A stretch of 64,000 nt of DNA from Metabacillus litoralis (GCF_020524045.1 NZ_JAIVKL010000009.1:1-64000), one strand, 5' to 3'; positions 36,001 through 44,852 are shown, counted from the stretch's first letter. Notes: generated by a model not told the origin, from the letters alone. Numbers and translations: made by a program.

Positions 36001-36975
36001 GTGAAAAAGCCAGTTGTAGTAATCGGAGCTGGAATATCAGGTGTTATGGCAGCTTCAATTGTAAGAGAAAATGGATTTGATCATATCGTTGTTTTAGATA
36101 AGGGTAGAAGTGTTGGCGGAAGAATGGCCACTCGTCGAATTGATGAGGGAAAAGTAGATCATGGTGCACAGTTTATGACAGTAAGAACGGAGATTTTTCA
36201 GTCTTATGTTGAAAAGTGGGAAAATCAAGATTTAGTTAGTGAGTGGTTTGGTGATCCCTATCCTAGATATAAAGGTAATGAAGGTATGAATAGTATTGTG
36301 AAAAAATTAGCAGAACAGCTACCTGTAAAGCTGAATACTAAAGTAGTGAGTGTTCAGCAGGAGAAAGCTGATTATTTAATACAAACAGATAACGGAGAGA
36401 GAATGGAAGCTCGTGGCATTATTTTGACTGCACCTGCTCCACAATCACTTGATATGATTCAGCACTTAGAAATTGGAGAATATGAAAAACAGCAGTTAGA
36501 AGCTATTACTTTTAATCCATGCTTTGTTTTACTTATCACATTAAATCAATCATCACAGCTACCAGAATCAGGATATAGAATTGATGATCTTCCAGATGGA
36601 ATTGAACGCATTGTTGATCATCAGAAAAAAGGGATTTCTTCGATACCAACAGTTTGTGTCTACTCAACAGGAGAATGGGCTAAAACGCATGATGAATTAA
36701 CGGAAGAAGAAATTCGTCATATATTACTTGAAAAAATAAAAGGGATTATTAGTGCAGAGCATATTATAGACATTCAGCATAAAAGATGGAGATACTCAGA
36801 GGCCATCTCAACAGTTTCTGAGCCTTTTTTAGACTTGAAGCTAGAAAAGCCATTTTTAATTGCTGGTGATGCTTTTTTAACAAAAAATGATATCTCAGGT
36901 CGAACAAGAATTGAAAGTGCTTTTCTCTCAGGGCTAGCAGCAGGCCAGGAAATGGTCAATAGATTGAAAGAATGA
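36001..36975 (+). CDS. FAD-dependent oxidoreductase, renalase-like
   Basis: About 324 residues. The N-terminal dinucleotide-binding motif VVVIGAGISGVMAASIVREN is followed by VLDKGRSVGGRMATRRID and VDHGAQFMTVR, the FAD-binding pattern of amine-oxidase/renalase-type proteins. The C-terminus has FLIAGDAFLTKND and ESAFLSGLAAGQEM, the second FAD contact. Start GTG at 36001 has GGTG 6 nt upstream; the frame stays open to a TTG at 35989. It probably shares the P450 transcript. It could oxidise a dihydropyridine-type or amine substrate; a role as P450 partner is only inference. Confidence 0.85.
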   Translation: MKKPVVVIGAGISGVMAASIVRENGFDHIVVLDKGRSVGGRMATRRIDEGKVDHGAQFMTVRTEIFQSYVEKWENQDLVSEWFGDPYPRYKGNEGMNSIVKKLAEQLPVKLNTKVVSVQQEKADYLIQTDNGERMEARGIILTAPAPQSLDMIQHLEIGEYEKQQLEAITFNPCFVLLITLNQSSQLPESGYRIDDLPDGIERIVDHQKKGISSIPTVCVYSTGEWAKTHDELTEEEIRHILLEKIKGIISAEHIIDIQHKRWRYSEAISTVSEPFLDLKLEKPFLIAGDAFLTKNDISGRTRIESAFLSGLAAGQEMVNRLKE

Positions 36976-36984
36976 TAGGGGAAA

Positions 36985-37022
36985 GCGGAAAGGAAGCAGG
37001 ATATAATTAGCTTTCTTTCCGC
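36985..37022. terminator. Terminator between convergent genes
   Basis: GCGGAAAGGAAGC / GCTTTCTTTCCGC long stem (one mismatch) with a 12-nt loop, between the oxidoreductase and the YpiB-like gene. T-tract is weak on the + strand. Confidence 0.65.
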
Positions 37023-37026
37023 AATT

Positions 37027-37551
37027 TTATGCTTGTTGAATTTCTTTTAGCTTAATCACAAGCTGTTTAAAGAGTTCCTCATCTCGGTCATCTAAAGCTT
37101 TATTGATTCGACTTTTTAATAAAGCAATTTCAACGACTTTATCTGTTTCTTTGGCATCTTTTTCAGATTGTTCATATTGTTTAATCGATTGAATTCTTGT
37201 TGGTTCAATTAGCTGTGTATAGCGAAAATCGGATTGTTTTCCAAAATAGTTAAGAACAAGATATATCTTTTCTGTTGGAGAACTCATTAGTGAACCAAAA
37301 GCTCTAGATACATCTTCAGTTTTCATATTGTTATAATAAAAAAGAAATCCAGCTTCATCAGAGTTGACGCTAGAAATCATGATGCTACGTTCATGGCGCT
37401 GAATCGTGTCTGTGAAGGAAAGATTCGTGAGGATATGATTGTTTTTAAGAATAAATTGAAGCAGCCTGCGAGCTTCTGGATTTTTTAGCTGATGATGTTG
37501 TAAAAACCAATTGATAAAATCACTTTTCTTAGACGTTGATACCCAGTTCAT
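37027..37551 (-). CDS. YpiB/UPF0302 family protein with IDEAL domain
   Basis: About 174 residues. It opens MNWVSTSKKSDFINWFLQHH, the N-terminal UPF0302 (YpiB) region, and ends with SRINKALDDRDEELFKQLVI, which is the IDEAL domain found at the C-terminus of YpiB and other Bacillus proteins. The family is small and confined to Bacilli; function unknown. Start ATG at 37551 follows GAGGTGGGGTG; the frame is open to 37590. In other genomes ypiB lies with ypiA/ypiF, whereas here it stands alone, so it may be a paralogue. Confidence 0.85.
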   Translation of the reverse strand: MNWVSTSKKSDFINWFLQHHQLKNPEARRLLQFILKNNHILTNLSFTDTIQRHERSIMISSVNSDEAGFLFYYNNMKTEDVSRAFGSLMSSPTEKIYLVLNYFGKQSDFRYTQLIEPTRIQSIKQYEQSEKDAKETDKVVEIALLKSRINKALDDRDEELFKQLVIKLKEIQQA

Positions 37552-37734
37552 AATCACCCCACCTCTCAAGTTCATCATATTTATTATCATAACATGTTCA
37601 TTGTAAGTAGTAATGTGTTTCGTCTGAGATTACAAGATTATGATATTCTAAAGGAAGATAATAACTAGTTTGATGTGTACTTTATGTACATAAGCTAGAG
37701 GTATTAAAATGTTCATTCATACAGGAGTATATAG

Positions 37735-38355
37735 ATGATAGGAAAAGATTATGATAATTTATTAAGCATTAAAACAGAAGAAGACTACAAAGGGTTTGTA
37801 CAATCCTTTCACTATCACCGTTATGAACCAACACCATATGAGGGGTTAACATACTTATTCCAATTTTATGAGCTGAAAAGTAGTGATTATGTAGTAGATT
37901 TCGGCTCTGGAAAAGGGCGATTAGCATTTTTAATTCATTATTTATTTGGAGCCACTGTCGTTGGGATAGAAATGAACGAAGGGCTATATTATGATGCGAT
38001 TGAAAATCTTGTTTCTTATTCAAAGAAGATGAATAAACCAACTGATACTATTGATTTTAAAAACTGTTTAGCAGAAAAATATGAAATTAGCTCTCTTGAT
38101 AACCGTTTTTATTTCTTCAATCCATTCTCAATCCAAATTTTTATAAAGGTTTTTAACAATATAGTTAAATCTTTAGAAAAATATGACCGGGAAATAGAAT
38201 TGGTCCTATACTATGTGTCAGATGATTATATTTATTATTTAGAAAATCACCCTTTAATAGAGCTGAAACAAGAAGTCACTATTCCACATCTTTATGAAAA
38301 AAATTCAAATGAACGTTTTCTCATATACCGCATTCTCCGTGTTGAAGACTATTAG
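37735..38355 (+). CDS. Class I SAM-dependent methyltransferase
   Basis: A 206-residue cytoplasmic protein with a Rossmann methyltransferase core: motif I YVVDFGSGKGRLAFLIHYLF (about 62-81), the acidic end of strand 2 in VVGIEMN, and a late FYFFNPFS motif where a catalytic or substrate loop would be. Small-molecule or RNA targets are possible; none can be assigned. It is preceded by AGGAG 10 nt upstream and followed by a strong terminator. Confidence 0.85.
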   Translation: MIGKDYDNLLSIKTEEDYKGFVQSFHYHRYEPTPYEGLTYLFQFYELKSSDYVVDFGSGKGRLAFLIHYLFGATVVGIEMNEGLYYDAIENLVSYSKKMNKPTDTIDFKNCLAEKYEISSLDNRFYFFNPFSIQIFIKVFNNIVKSLEKYDREIELVLYYVSDDYIYYLENHPLIELKQEVTIPHLYEKNSNERFLIYRILRVEDY

Positions 38356-38382
38356 AAAGGCTCAAACAGCTATTAGAAAAAA

Positions 38383-38412
38383 AGCATCTGCGAAATTCGC
38401 AGATGTTTTTTT
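38383..38412 (+). terminator. Terminator of methyltransferase gene
   Basis: Perfect CATCTGCGAA / TTCGCAGATG stem and a run of T. Confidence 0.85.
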
Positions 38413-38530
38413 GTGACAAAATTCGGGGCGTGACAGGCACCGCCCGAAATAAAATTGCATGTTCTTGTACATACTATTCCATATACTGGTTTTACAGTGA
38501 AAAATATGTTTTTAGGGATGGAAGTTGATT

Positions 38531-38758
38531 ATGAGAACAATCATGTTTTTAGTCGTCTTTTTATTTCTGACGCTGTTAATTGCCCAAGTGGATGCAATTT
38601 TATATAAGAGTTACCTGTTTGTTGAACTTAAACGAATAACAAGGCTTGAACCGGGAACAAATCTTTGGTTTGTGTATCTGTTTCTCTGTATTGGATTTTT
38701 ATTCAGTATATGGATTGGCATAAAAGAAAAGCTAGATCGAATTAGGAAACGATCTTAA
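38531..38758 (+). CDS. Small two-TM protein of the germinant receptor operon (D-subunit-like)
   Basis: About 75 residues with two membrane helices (about 2-22 and 47-66) joined by a short loop, ending in a basic tail (KLDRIRKRS). It is immediately followed by the GerAB-type gene, whose ATG abuts its stop codon. Small two-helix D subunits are known to accompany several Bacillus germinant receptors and modulate their output, and this gene fits in size, topology and place. ATG at 38531 with GGAAG upstream is preferred over a TTG two codons earlier. Confidence 0.7.
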   Translation: MRTIMFLVVFLFLTLLIAQVDAILYKSYLFVELKRITRLEPGTNLWFVYLFLCIGFLFSIWIGIKEKLDRIRKRS

Positions 38759-39877
38759 ATGAAGAAACTTGTTGAGCAAATCTCGCTTTGGCAGTTATAT
38801 ATTATTATTATTTGTTTTCAAATTGGTAGTGCTGCTTTGGTTGGCATTGGAAATGATGCAAAGCAGGATGCTTGGATTGCAGTAATTATCGCAGCATTAT
38901 TAGGTATCGGTATCATCCTTTTCTTTATCTACTTTTTATCTAAACTACCTGAAAAAAACCTCTTTGAGATATTTGTATTTTGTTTCGGGAAATGGGCTGG
39001 GAAATTTATAACATTCCTATATGTCATTTACTTTTTTTACATTGCAGCAAGAATTTTACGAGATTTTTGTGAGTTACTTGTTTCTTCTATTTTTGAATAT
39101 ACACCTATTGAAGCTATAGCTATAACAATGATGTTTATTGTGATCTATATGCTACAACATGGTTTAGAAGTATTGGGAAGGACGAGTGAGATTTTCTTTC
39201 CGTATGTTATTACTTTTATTGTGACTATAGGAATTGCTATCTTTTTATCTGGTGGAATTGAATTTAAAAATCTCCAACCTGTTTTAGCAGAAGGTTTAGG
39301 TCCGATCTTTAAGGCGGTTTTCCCTGAGTTACTTACCTTCCCATTCGGTGAGGTGATTGCTTTTACTTTAATTATTCCTTATGTCGGTAAAGTGAAAAAA
39401 GTTGGAAAGGTAGGTGCAGCAGCAGTTGCTACAAGTGGTTTTTTATTAACATATGGCTCACTGGTTCAAATAGCTACTTTAGGAGCAACTTTAAAGGAAA
39501 GGGCAAACTTCCCTTTACTTAGTGCCTCACGTGAAATATCTTTGCTTAATTTTATAGAAAGAGTAGATTTAGTTATCGTCTTTTTTGTTATGTTTGGAAT
39601 TATCGTAAAGGTTACCGTTTTCTTTTATGGCGGACTGAAAGGACTTGAATTAATTACAAATAAACCTTACCGGACGATGACGTTTTCAATGGGGACAATT
39701 ATTGCTTTTTTAGCTGTTATTATTAGTGATAATTTTGTAGAGCATATTGAGGAAGGTCTTATTTTTGTTCCCTTCTATTTACATTTGCCATTTCAATTTA
39801 TCATTCCTCTTCTTGTGTTACCTATTCTCTTATGGAAAACAAGGAAAAAGCAGCAGAAAAAGGAGACATCCCTTTGA
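38759..39877 (+). CDS. Spore germination protein, GerAB/GerKB family (B subunit)
   Basis: A 372-residue membrane protein with about ten helices, of the GerAB family within the amino acid-polyamine-organocation superfamily. It starts EQISLWQLYIIIICFQIGSA, the family's opening (ISxxQxxxIIxxxQIG), with DAWIAVIIAALLGIGI and a GRTSEIFFPYVI element typical of GerAB. B subunits bind the nutrient germinant in the inner spore membrane. Its 3' end overlaps the A-subunit start by 4 nt (TTGA). Confidence 0.92.
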   Translation: MKKLVEQISLWQLYIIIICFQIGSAALVGIGNDAKQDAWIAVIIAALLGIGIILFFIYFLSKLPEKNLFEIFVFCFGKWAGKFITFLYVIYFFYIAARILRDFCELLVSSIFEYTPIEAIAITMMFIVIYMLQHGLEVLGRTSEIFFPYVITFIVTIGIAIFLSGGIEFKNLQPVLAEGLGPIFKAVFPELLTFPFGEVIAFTLIIPYVGKVKKVGKVGAAAVATSGFLLTYGSLVQIATLGATLKERANFPLLSASREISLLNFIERVDLVIVFFVMFGIIVKVTVFFYGGLKGLELITNKPYRTMTFSMGTIIAFLAVIISDNFVEHIEEGLIFVPFYLHLPFQFIIPLLVLPILLWKTRKKQQKKETSL

Positions 39878-41463
39878 GTATACTTACTGATTTATTTTAT
39901 CGAAGAAAAAATAAAAGCACTGGAAAGAAAACAGATAAAGAGCTTTTTGATCGTGCTGGTGTACCTAAAAAATATTTTCAAAGCTTAGAAAAGAATACTG
40001 AAAGTTTAGAAGAACTATTCAATAAAAGTTCAGATTTCGAGAAAATTGAAGTGAAAATAGGGAATAAAAGCGCTTCTGTGTTTTACCTGGGAACAATGCT
40101 TAATAAAAATGACTTAAATCTTCAAGTACTAAATTCTTTAAGACAGGCTTTTAAAGAGAAAGATTTTAAAGAGATAGAAGAAATTAGAGAAGCTTATTTT
40201 CCTGTGATTTCTTATAAATATACGACAACACTTCATGACATTGTTTGGCTTATTTTAAATGGTTATGCAGTTTTATTGGTAGATGGACATGATAAAGCAA
40301 TTGCTTTAGAAGTCGGTGGAGCAGAAAAACGTTCGATAGAAGAGCCTAGTACACAAACGATCATCCGCGGGCCAAAAGATGGGTTTGTGGAGAGTATTGA
40401 TACAAATATTGGATTAGTTCGCAGTCGAATAAAAAACCCAAAGCTTGTATTTGAAGATTATTATATTGGGCGTGATTCTAATACGAAATTGTCGATAGGG
40501 TATTTAAAAAATGTTGTGAACGAAGATATTTTGGATGAACTGAAGAAGCGGATAAAGAAGATTGACACGTCAGCTGTATTAGATACCGGGAATGTTGAGG
40601 AGTTTATAACTGATCAAAATTTCACGCCTTTTCCACTCATATATAACACGGAAAGACCTGATAGTGTTAGTGCCAATATATTAGAAGGGAAAATAGGGAT
40701 TTTTCTAGATGGTACACCTTTTGTATTAATTGCACCGACAGTTTTCACTGACTTTTTCCAGTCTGCTGAAGACTATTATCAACCTTATTTTATGACTAGT
40801 TTTGTAAGAATAATTAGGTATATTTCTTTTATGATCACACTTATCTTGCCATCACTATACGTAGCTCTCACCACATATCATCATGAATTATTACCCACTC
40901 AGCTTTTAATAAGTGTACAGGCACAAAGAGAAGGGGTACCATTTCCAGCGGTTATTGAGATTTTGGTGATGGAATTAACCTTTGAGGTATTACGAGAAGC
41001 AGGGGTAAGGATGCCCCGAGTTGTAGGGCAAACATTATCAATAGTAGGCGCACTTGTTATTGGACAAGCTGCTGTTGAAGCGGGTCTAGTCTCAAATGTA
41101 CTTGTGATTATTGTCGCCTTTTCAGCGATTGCGAGCTTCGTATCACCTATTTATAATTTTGCCATTGCGGCACGATTAATCAGATTTTTATTAGTAATAA
41201 TTGCTGCTGTGTTCGGTTTATATGGAGTGCTTTGGGTATTAATTATGATGGTCATCCACTTGGTAAGTTTACGTTCGTTTGGAGTACCGTATTTAACACC
41301 TGTTGCTCCATTTAAATTAGGTGATCAGACAGATGTTTTTGTTCGATTTCCTATTTGGGCTGATAATAAAAGGCCTTCTTATTTAATGACTAAATCACCT
41401 GTTAAAAATGAAGAAAGTAAGCCACCATCACCTCCAAAAAAAGACACTGGGGAGGAGAGTTAA
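39874..41463 (+). CDS. Spore germination protein, GerAA/GerKA family (A subunit)
   Basis: About 529 residues. A soluble N-terminal part of about 280 residues is followed by five to six membrane helices and a proline-rich C-terminus (PPSPPKKD). Family marks are NGYAVLLVDG, RGPKDGFVESIDTNIGLVR, SIGYLKNVVNEDILDEL, and VPFPAVIEILVMELTFEVLR with GVRMPRVVGQTLSIVGALVI. A subunits oligomerise into the ion-release channel of the receptor. I start at TTG 39874, 8 nt after AAAGGAG and overlapping the B stop codon; the frame is open from 39832. Confidence 0.94.
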   Translation: MSILTDLFYRRKNKSTGKKTDKELFDRAGVPKKYFQSLEKNTESLEELFNKSSDFEKIEVKIGNKSASVFYLGTMLNKNDLNLQVLNSLRQAFKEKDFKEIEEIREAYFPVISYKYTTTLHDIVWLILNGYAVLLVDGHDKAIALEVGGAEKRSIEEPSTQTIIRGPKDGFVESIDTNIGLVRSRIKNPKLVFEDYYIGRDSNTKLSIGYLKNVVNEDILDELKKRIKKIDTSAVLDTGNVEEFITDQNFTPFPLIYNTERPDSVSANILEGKIGIFLDGTPFVLIAPTVFTDFFQSAEDYYQPYFMTSFVRIIRYISFMITLILPSLYVALTTYHHELLPTQLLISVQAQREGVPFPAVIEILVMELTFEVLREAGVRMPRVVGQTLSIVGALVIGQAAVEAGLVSNVLVIIVAFSAIASFVSPIYNFAIAARLIRFLLVIIAAVFGLYGVLWVLIMMVIHLVSLRSFGVPYLTPVAPFKLGDQTDVFVRFPIWADNKRPSYLMTKSPVKNEESKPPSPPKKDTGEES

Positions 41464-42672
41464 GTGAAAATTAGATGTCTCATTTTTTCAGTATTTTCTT
41501 TGTTTTTATTAGCAGGATGTTGGGATAAAGCAGAGTTAAATGATGTATCAATAGCTACTGGAATTGCAATTGATCCAGGAGAAGAGAAAAAGTACAAGCT
41601 AACAGTTGAGGTTGTTAATTCTTCTGAATTTTCAAAGCAAGGTGCTGAAGGGAATGCTCCAGTTGTGACTTTTTCCCAAGAAGGAAATTCATTATCAGAG
41701 CTTGCCAATAAAATGAATGTTGGATTTATTCGAGAGGTAATTTATTCTCATACAAGGGTTTTATATATAAATGAGGAGGTTGCCAAAGAAGGGATATTAG
41801 GTTTTTTAGATTATTTAGAAAGAAGTGGTCATTTTAGAAATGATTTTAATATCCTTATAACGGATGGACCTGCTTCAGATTATACAAAGATTACCTACCC
41901 TGTTTTAAAAAGTCCGTCCTTAAAGATGCATCAACAAATTAAAACATTTCTTCAGGAATGGGGTGGCGACCCTCATATTCAGTTAACTGACTTTATTGAA
42001 GCGATTGTATCTAAAGGAAGAAGTCCTGTTGCATCCACTATCATCATTTCAGGAGATCCTGAGAAAGGAGCTTCTACTGAAAATAATAAGCAAATAGATG
42101 TTAAAACAAGGGTTGAGATGAGTGGAATAGCATTGTTTGACAATGAAAAAATGGTAGGTAAATTACCGCTTGAAGATGCTAGAAATTATTTATGGACTCA
42201 AGAGCTTGAAAAAACAAGCTTAACAATACCTTGTGAAAAAGATGAAACAAAGAAAAATATAGATGTGAGAATTATTCATTCTCATAGTAAATTAAGATCA
42301 AGTTATAAAGATGGTAAGCCAACCTTTCATGTAGATATTAATGGAGAAGGAAGATTGCAAGGTACTGAGTGTAAAAAAGATGTAACAAACCTAGAAGTGT
42401 TTCTTGAATACGAAAAAAATGTAAATGAACATATAAAAAAGGAAGTAACAAGCACAATACAAAAAGTACAAGAAAAGTATGGTGTAGATATATTTGGCTT
42501 TGGTGATGCATTAAATCGGTCACAATATAAGAAATTTAAAGAAGTAGAGAAAAAATGGAATGAAGAATTTGCTAAGGGAAATGTTGAAGTACATGTTAAT
42601 ATGCATCTACTTCGATATGGGATCAAAAACAAAAGCTTCTTAACTGATACTCCTGTAAGTGAAAATGAATAA
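41464..42672 (+). CDS. Spore germination lipoprotein, GerAC/GerKC family (C subunit)
   Basis: A 402-residue lipoprotein with signal peptide and lipobox FLLAGCWD (Cys at about 19), followed by the family opening WDKAELNDVSIATGIAID. The three-domain GerAC fold is suggested by EVIYSHTRVLYINEEVAKEG in the middle and DINGEGRLQGTEC in the C-terminal third. C subunits sit on the outer face of the spore inner membrane and are needed for receptor function. GTG start directly after the A-subunit stop, with GGGGAGGAG upstream. Last gene of the D-B-A-C operon. Expression would be expected in the forespore under SigG, but no promoter was assigned. Confidence 0.94.
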   Translation: MKIRCLIFSVFSLFLLAGCWDKAELNDVSIATGIAIDPGEEKKYKLTVEVVNSSEFSKQGAEGNAPVVTFSQEGNSLSELANKMNVGFIREVIYSHTRVLYINEEVAKEGILGFLDYLERSGHFRNDFNILITDGPASDYTKITYPVLKSPSLKMHQQIKTFLQEWGGDPHIQLTDFIEAIVSKGRSPVASTIIISGDPEKGASTENNKQIDVKTRVEMSGIALFDNEKMVGKLPLEDARNYLWTQELEKTSLTIPCEKDETKKNIDVRIIHSHSKLRSSYKDGKPTFHVDINGEGRLQGTECKKDVTNLEVFLEYEKNVNEHIKKEVTSTIQKVQEKYGVDIFGFGDALNRSQYKKFKEVEKKWNEEFAKGNVEVHVNMHLLRYGIKNKSFLTDTPVSENE

Positions 42673-42696
42673 CAATGAATTCCTTGTCAAACTAAC

Positions 42697-42756
42697 CCCA
42701 ATCACATGTCGTTACGCCACCACTAAAAGGTGTTACGCCGAGGTGATTGGGTGTTG
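42697..42756. other. Long imperfect hairpin after the ger operon
   Basis: Outer arms CCCCAATCAC / GTGATTGGG pair, with an inner ACGCCACC...GGTGTTACGCC arrangement in which GTTACGCC is also a direct repeat. There is no T tract, so it is not a typical terminator. The remaining DNA to 43086 is AT-rich, without an ORF or repeat I can identify. Confidence 0.45.
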
Positions 42757-43086
42757 ATTTTGATACCCTTTGATGGATATTGAAATTCAAGTTCAAAGGT
42801 AGGATGAACACAAGAGACGAATTTGAGTGGTATCCCTTTATTTGACTAAGTTGTACCAGCCCTCAGTATGTTTTGTACATGAAAAAATGCAATATTAATT
42901 TACCAACTGAGTTCACTCCTCCGTTTGGTTTGGTAAGGCAATCACTATCAACATTGATTCATTATTTTTTGACTTTCTTCTAGTAATAAGAAAGTCAGAA
43001 TACGATGTTTTTTAATAATAAAGCTCATTACTTTTGAATTTTCCATTATAATAGATAGTATTAATAAAAACTATGTAGGTGAAAGA

Positions 43087-43317
43087 ATGTATTTAACAAT
43101 AAATGAGACAGCTGAATATTTATCCATTTCTGAAGAACAAGTAAAAGCGCTGATATTAGAAAAGAAAATAAGAGCCCTGTATGATGGTGAAGATTATTTA
43201 ATAAATAAAGATCAATTTAAAACACATTTTGAGCAATTAGAGAAATATAAAGAATTGATTGATGAATATATGAAAGAACCAATTCCAGAGGATCCAGATG
43301 TAAAAGATGAAGATTGA
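43087..43317 (+). CDS. Excisionase-type helix-turn-helix protein
   Basis: A 76-residue protein whose first 45 residues match the HTH_17 (excisionase/MerR-like) DNA-binding fold: YLTINETAEYLSISEEQVKA followed by LILEKKIRALYDGEDYLI, where YLxxxEAAExLxIs...I..gkIpa is the family pattern. The C-terminus is acidic. There is no adjacent integrase or prophage, so it is more likely a small regulator than a recombination factor. A TTG-started open frame of 56 codons (43314-43484) overlaps its stop codon and could be a coupled small gene. Confidence 0.75.
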   Translation: MYLTINETAEYLSISEEQVKALILEKKIRALYDGEDYLINKDQFKTHFEQLEKYKELIDEYMKEPIPEDPDVKDED

Positions 43318-43484
43318 TTTTTATTCAATCTTCAAATGAATCATTTTTTTCTATAGAAATGTTGCTTAATCACCTGGTTTTAACTTATAAAGGTGGTCTT
43401 TATAGTGCTTTTGCTAAGATCTTAAAATTTGAAAACTCAATTCTGGTTACTGATGAAAATCTTTATAAAATTATAGAAAAATAG
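43314..43484 (+). CDS. Doubtful small ORF coupled to the HTH gene
   Basis: A 56-codon frame opening with TTG in a TTGA overlap with the preceding stop codon. Translation looks protein-like (MLLNHLVLTYKGGLYSAFAK, then ENSILVTDENLYKIIEK), but the ribosome binding site is poor. It may be a real coupled gene, a remnant, or chance. Confidence 0.25.
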   Translation: MIFIQSSNESFFSIEMLLNHLVLTYKGGLYSAFAKILKFENSILVTDENLYKIIEK

Positions 43485-43550
43485 ATAGACTTTTTTTGTA
43501 TTAATGTTATCATTATCAATAATGGTTACAATGAAAAGGAGCGGTTACAA

Positions 43551-44528
43551 ATGTTATCGATAAAAGAGGAGTTATTTTCTGTTGAGAAAGACATTACCTT
43601 ACGAGGAACTTTAGCGATACCACAAAGTGATCAAGAACGATTCCCTGCAATTATTTTAATTAATGGATCAGGCAGTGCAGACAGAGATGGAAATATGAAA
43701 AAACCAAAGTTAATCACAAATTTATACAAGGAACTAGCACATTTTTTAACAAATCTAGGTTTTTTAACTCTTCGTTATGATAAAAGGTCAGTTGGAGAAA
43801 GTGAAGGAGATCCATTTTCGTCAGGAATGGAGGATTTAGTCACAGATGTTAAAAGTATGGTTACTTTTTTGAAGCAACACCCTAAAGTGAAAGAAAAAGA
43901 TATTATTCTCCTTGGTCATAGTGAAGGATGCATATTAGCCACAAAGGTAAGCGAGGAGGTTGAGGAAATAGCTGGCTTAATTTTATTAGGTGGTGCAGGA
44001 ACAAACTTAGCTGAACCAATGAACTACCAAAATCAACTTATACTAGAAGAAATTCAACGAATGAAGGGGTTAAAAGGTAAACTATTAAGACGGTTAGTCA
44101 CAAAAGAGAAAATAAACAAGCAAATAGAGCAATTAAATAAAAAATTAGAACAATCATCAGGTGATTTTATTAGAATGAGTTTTAAAAAAATGCCAGCTAA
44201 ATGGTTTAGAGAGCATTTTGCTTATAAAAGTGAACAAATAGTAAAAGCGTTAGAGAGAGCGAATTGCCCAATATTAGCTATAACTGGTGATAAAGATGTT
44301 CAAATGGATGTTGTGGAGCTAAGTCGAATGCAACAGCTTGATAAAAACGATGTGACAGTAGTGGCTATAAAAAATATGGATCATATGTTAAAAGAATATA
44401 AGGGTGAGAAATCAGTTTTAAATATTATGAAACAATATAAAAAACAAGCAACAGATCCAATTCATTCACAACTAAAAGGTGAATTAAGTACATGGTTACA
44501 AGATAACTACTTACATGTAAATGAGTAA
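43551..44528 (+). CDS. Alpha/beta hydrolase (serine aminopeptidase S33-like)
   Basis: A 325-residue cytoplasmic hydrolase with no signal. Core motifs: AIILINGSGSADRDGN (oxyanion), FLTLRYDKRSVGESEG, the nucleophile LLGHSEGCILAT, the acid region ILAITGDKDVQMDV and the base MDHMLKEY. This is the pattern of Bacillus esterase/acylhydrolases in the PF12146 group. The insertion around 160-225 is a helical, lysine-rich lid. The substrate is not known. GGAGCGG precedes the ATG. Its last codons form one arm of the terminator. Confidence 0.85.
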   Translation: MLSIKEELFSVEKDITLRGTLAIPQSDQERFPAIILINGSGSADRDGNMKKPKLITNLYKELAHFLTNLGFLTLRYDKRSVGESEGDPFSSGMEDLVTDVKSMVTFLKQHPKVKEKDIILLGHSEGCILATKVSEEVEEIAGLILLGGAGTNLAEPMNYQNQLILEEIQRMKGLKGKLLRRLVTKEKINKQIEQLNKKLEQSSGDFIRMSFKKMPAKWFREHFAYKSEQIVKALERANCPILAITGDKDVQMDVVELSRMQQLDKNDVTVVAIKNMDHMLKEYKGEKSVLNIMKQYKKQATDPIHSQLKGELSTWLQDNYLHVNE

Positions 44529-44539
44529 GTAGTTTTTTT
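44505..44539 (+). terminator. Terminator overlapping hydrolase 3' end
   Basis: AACTACTTAC / GTAAGTAGTT perfect 10-bp stem with a T run. The left arm lies inside the coding region. Confidence 0.8.
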
Positions 44540-44597
44540 GTTGGGAAAAAAGTCTTGTGCTGCTGAATGTTCGTGTTACCATATTCCACATACAGTT

Positions 44598-44631
44598 TCA
44601 TTTACTGTTCTTAAAAAAGAACAGTAAATGA
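44598..44631. promoter_or_regulatory. 34-bp perfect palindrome
   Basis: TCATTTACTGTTCTT, 4-nt A spacer, then its exact complement. No T tract follows in either direction, so it is more likely a protein-binding site or an RNA hairpin than a terminator. It is 220 bp before the Med-like gene. Confidence 0.5.
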
Positions 44632-44652
44632 TTACACTAGTATAATAGTGTC

Positions 44653-44759
44653 TTTCGACATATTTCTGGTGTTGGAAATATTTCCTTTGGTAATATAAGA
44701 GTTAATTATAGAATTAATGCTAATTCCTAAGAATCAATCAACTGCAATATATGTCGAAA
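44653..44759. promoter_or_regulatory. Two inverted Spo0A-box-like sites
   Basis: TTTCGACATAT at 44653-44663 and its exact complement ATATGTCGAAA at 44749-44759. Both contain TGTCGAA, matching the Spo0A box consensus TGNCGAA. They lie about 95-200 bp before the Med-like gene. A TATAAT at 44807-44812 could be its -10 box. Binding by Spo0A is an inference. Confidence 0.5.
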
Positions 44760-44852
44760 AATGTAGATATTCATAGAAAATTATAGCTTAGTAGATAAAT
44801 GTTCGCTATAATGATATAAGAATATAGAACTAATTTTAAGGGGAGAAAATTG

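Noticed and set aside
38425-38450. GGGGCGTGACAGGCACCGCC motif after the methyltransferase terminator
   Set aside because: It looks like a common short Bacillaceae intergenic motif, but with a single copy here no structure or role can be supported.
43500-43530. Fur-box-like sequence near GTTATCATTATCAAT before the second alpha/beta hydrolase
   Set aside because: Only one half matches a 7-1-7 Fur site; the other half departs at most positions, and the gene has no iron link.
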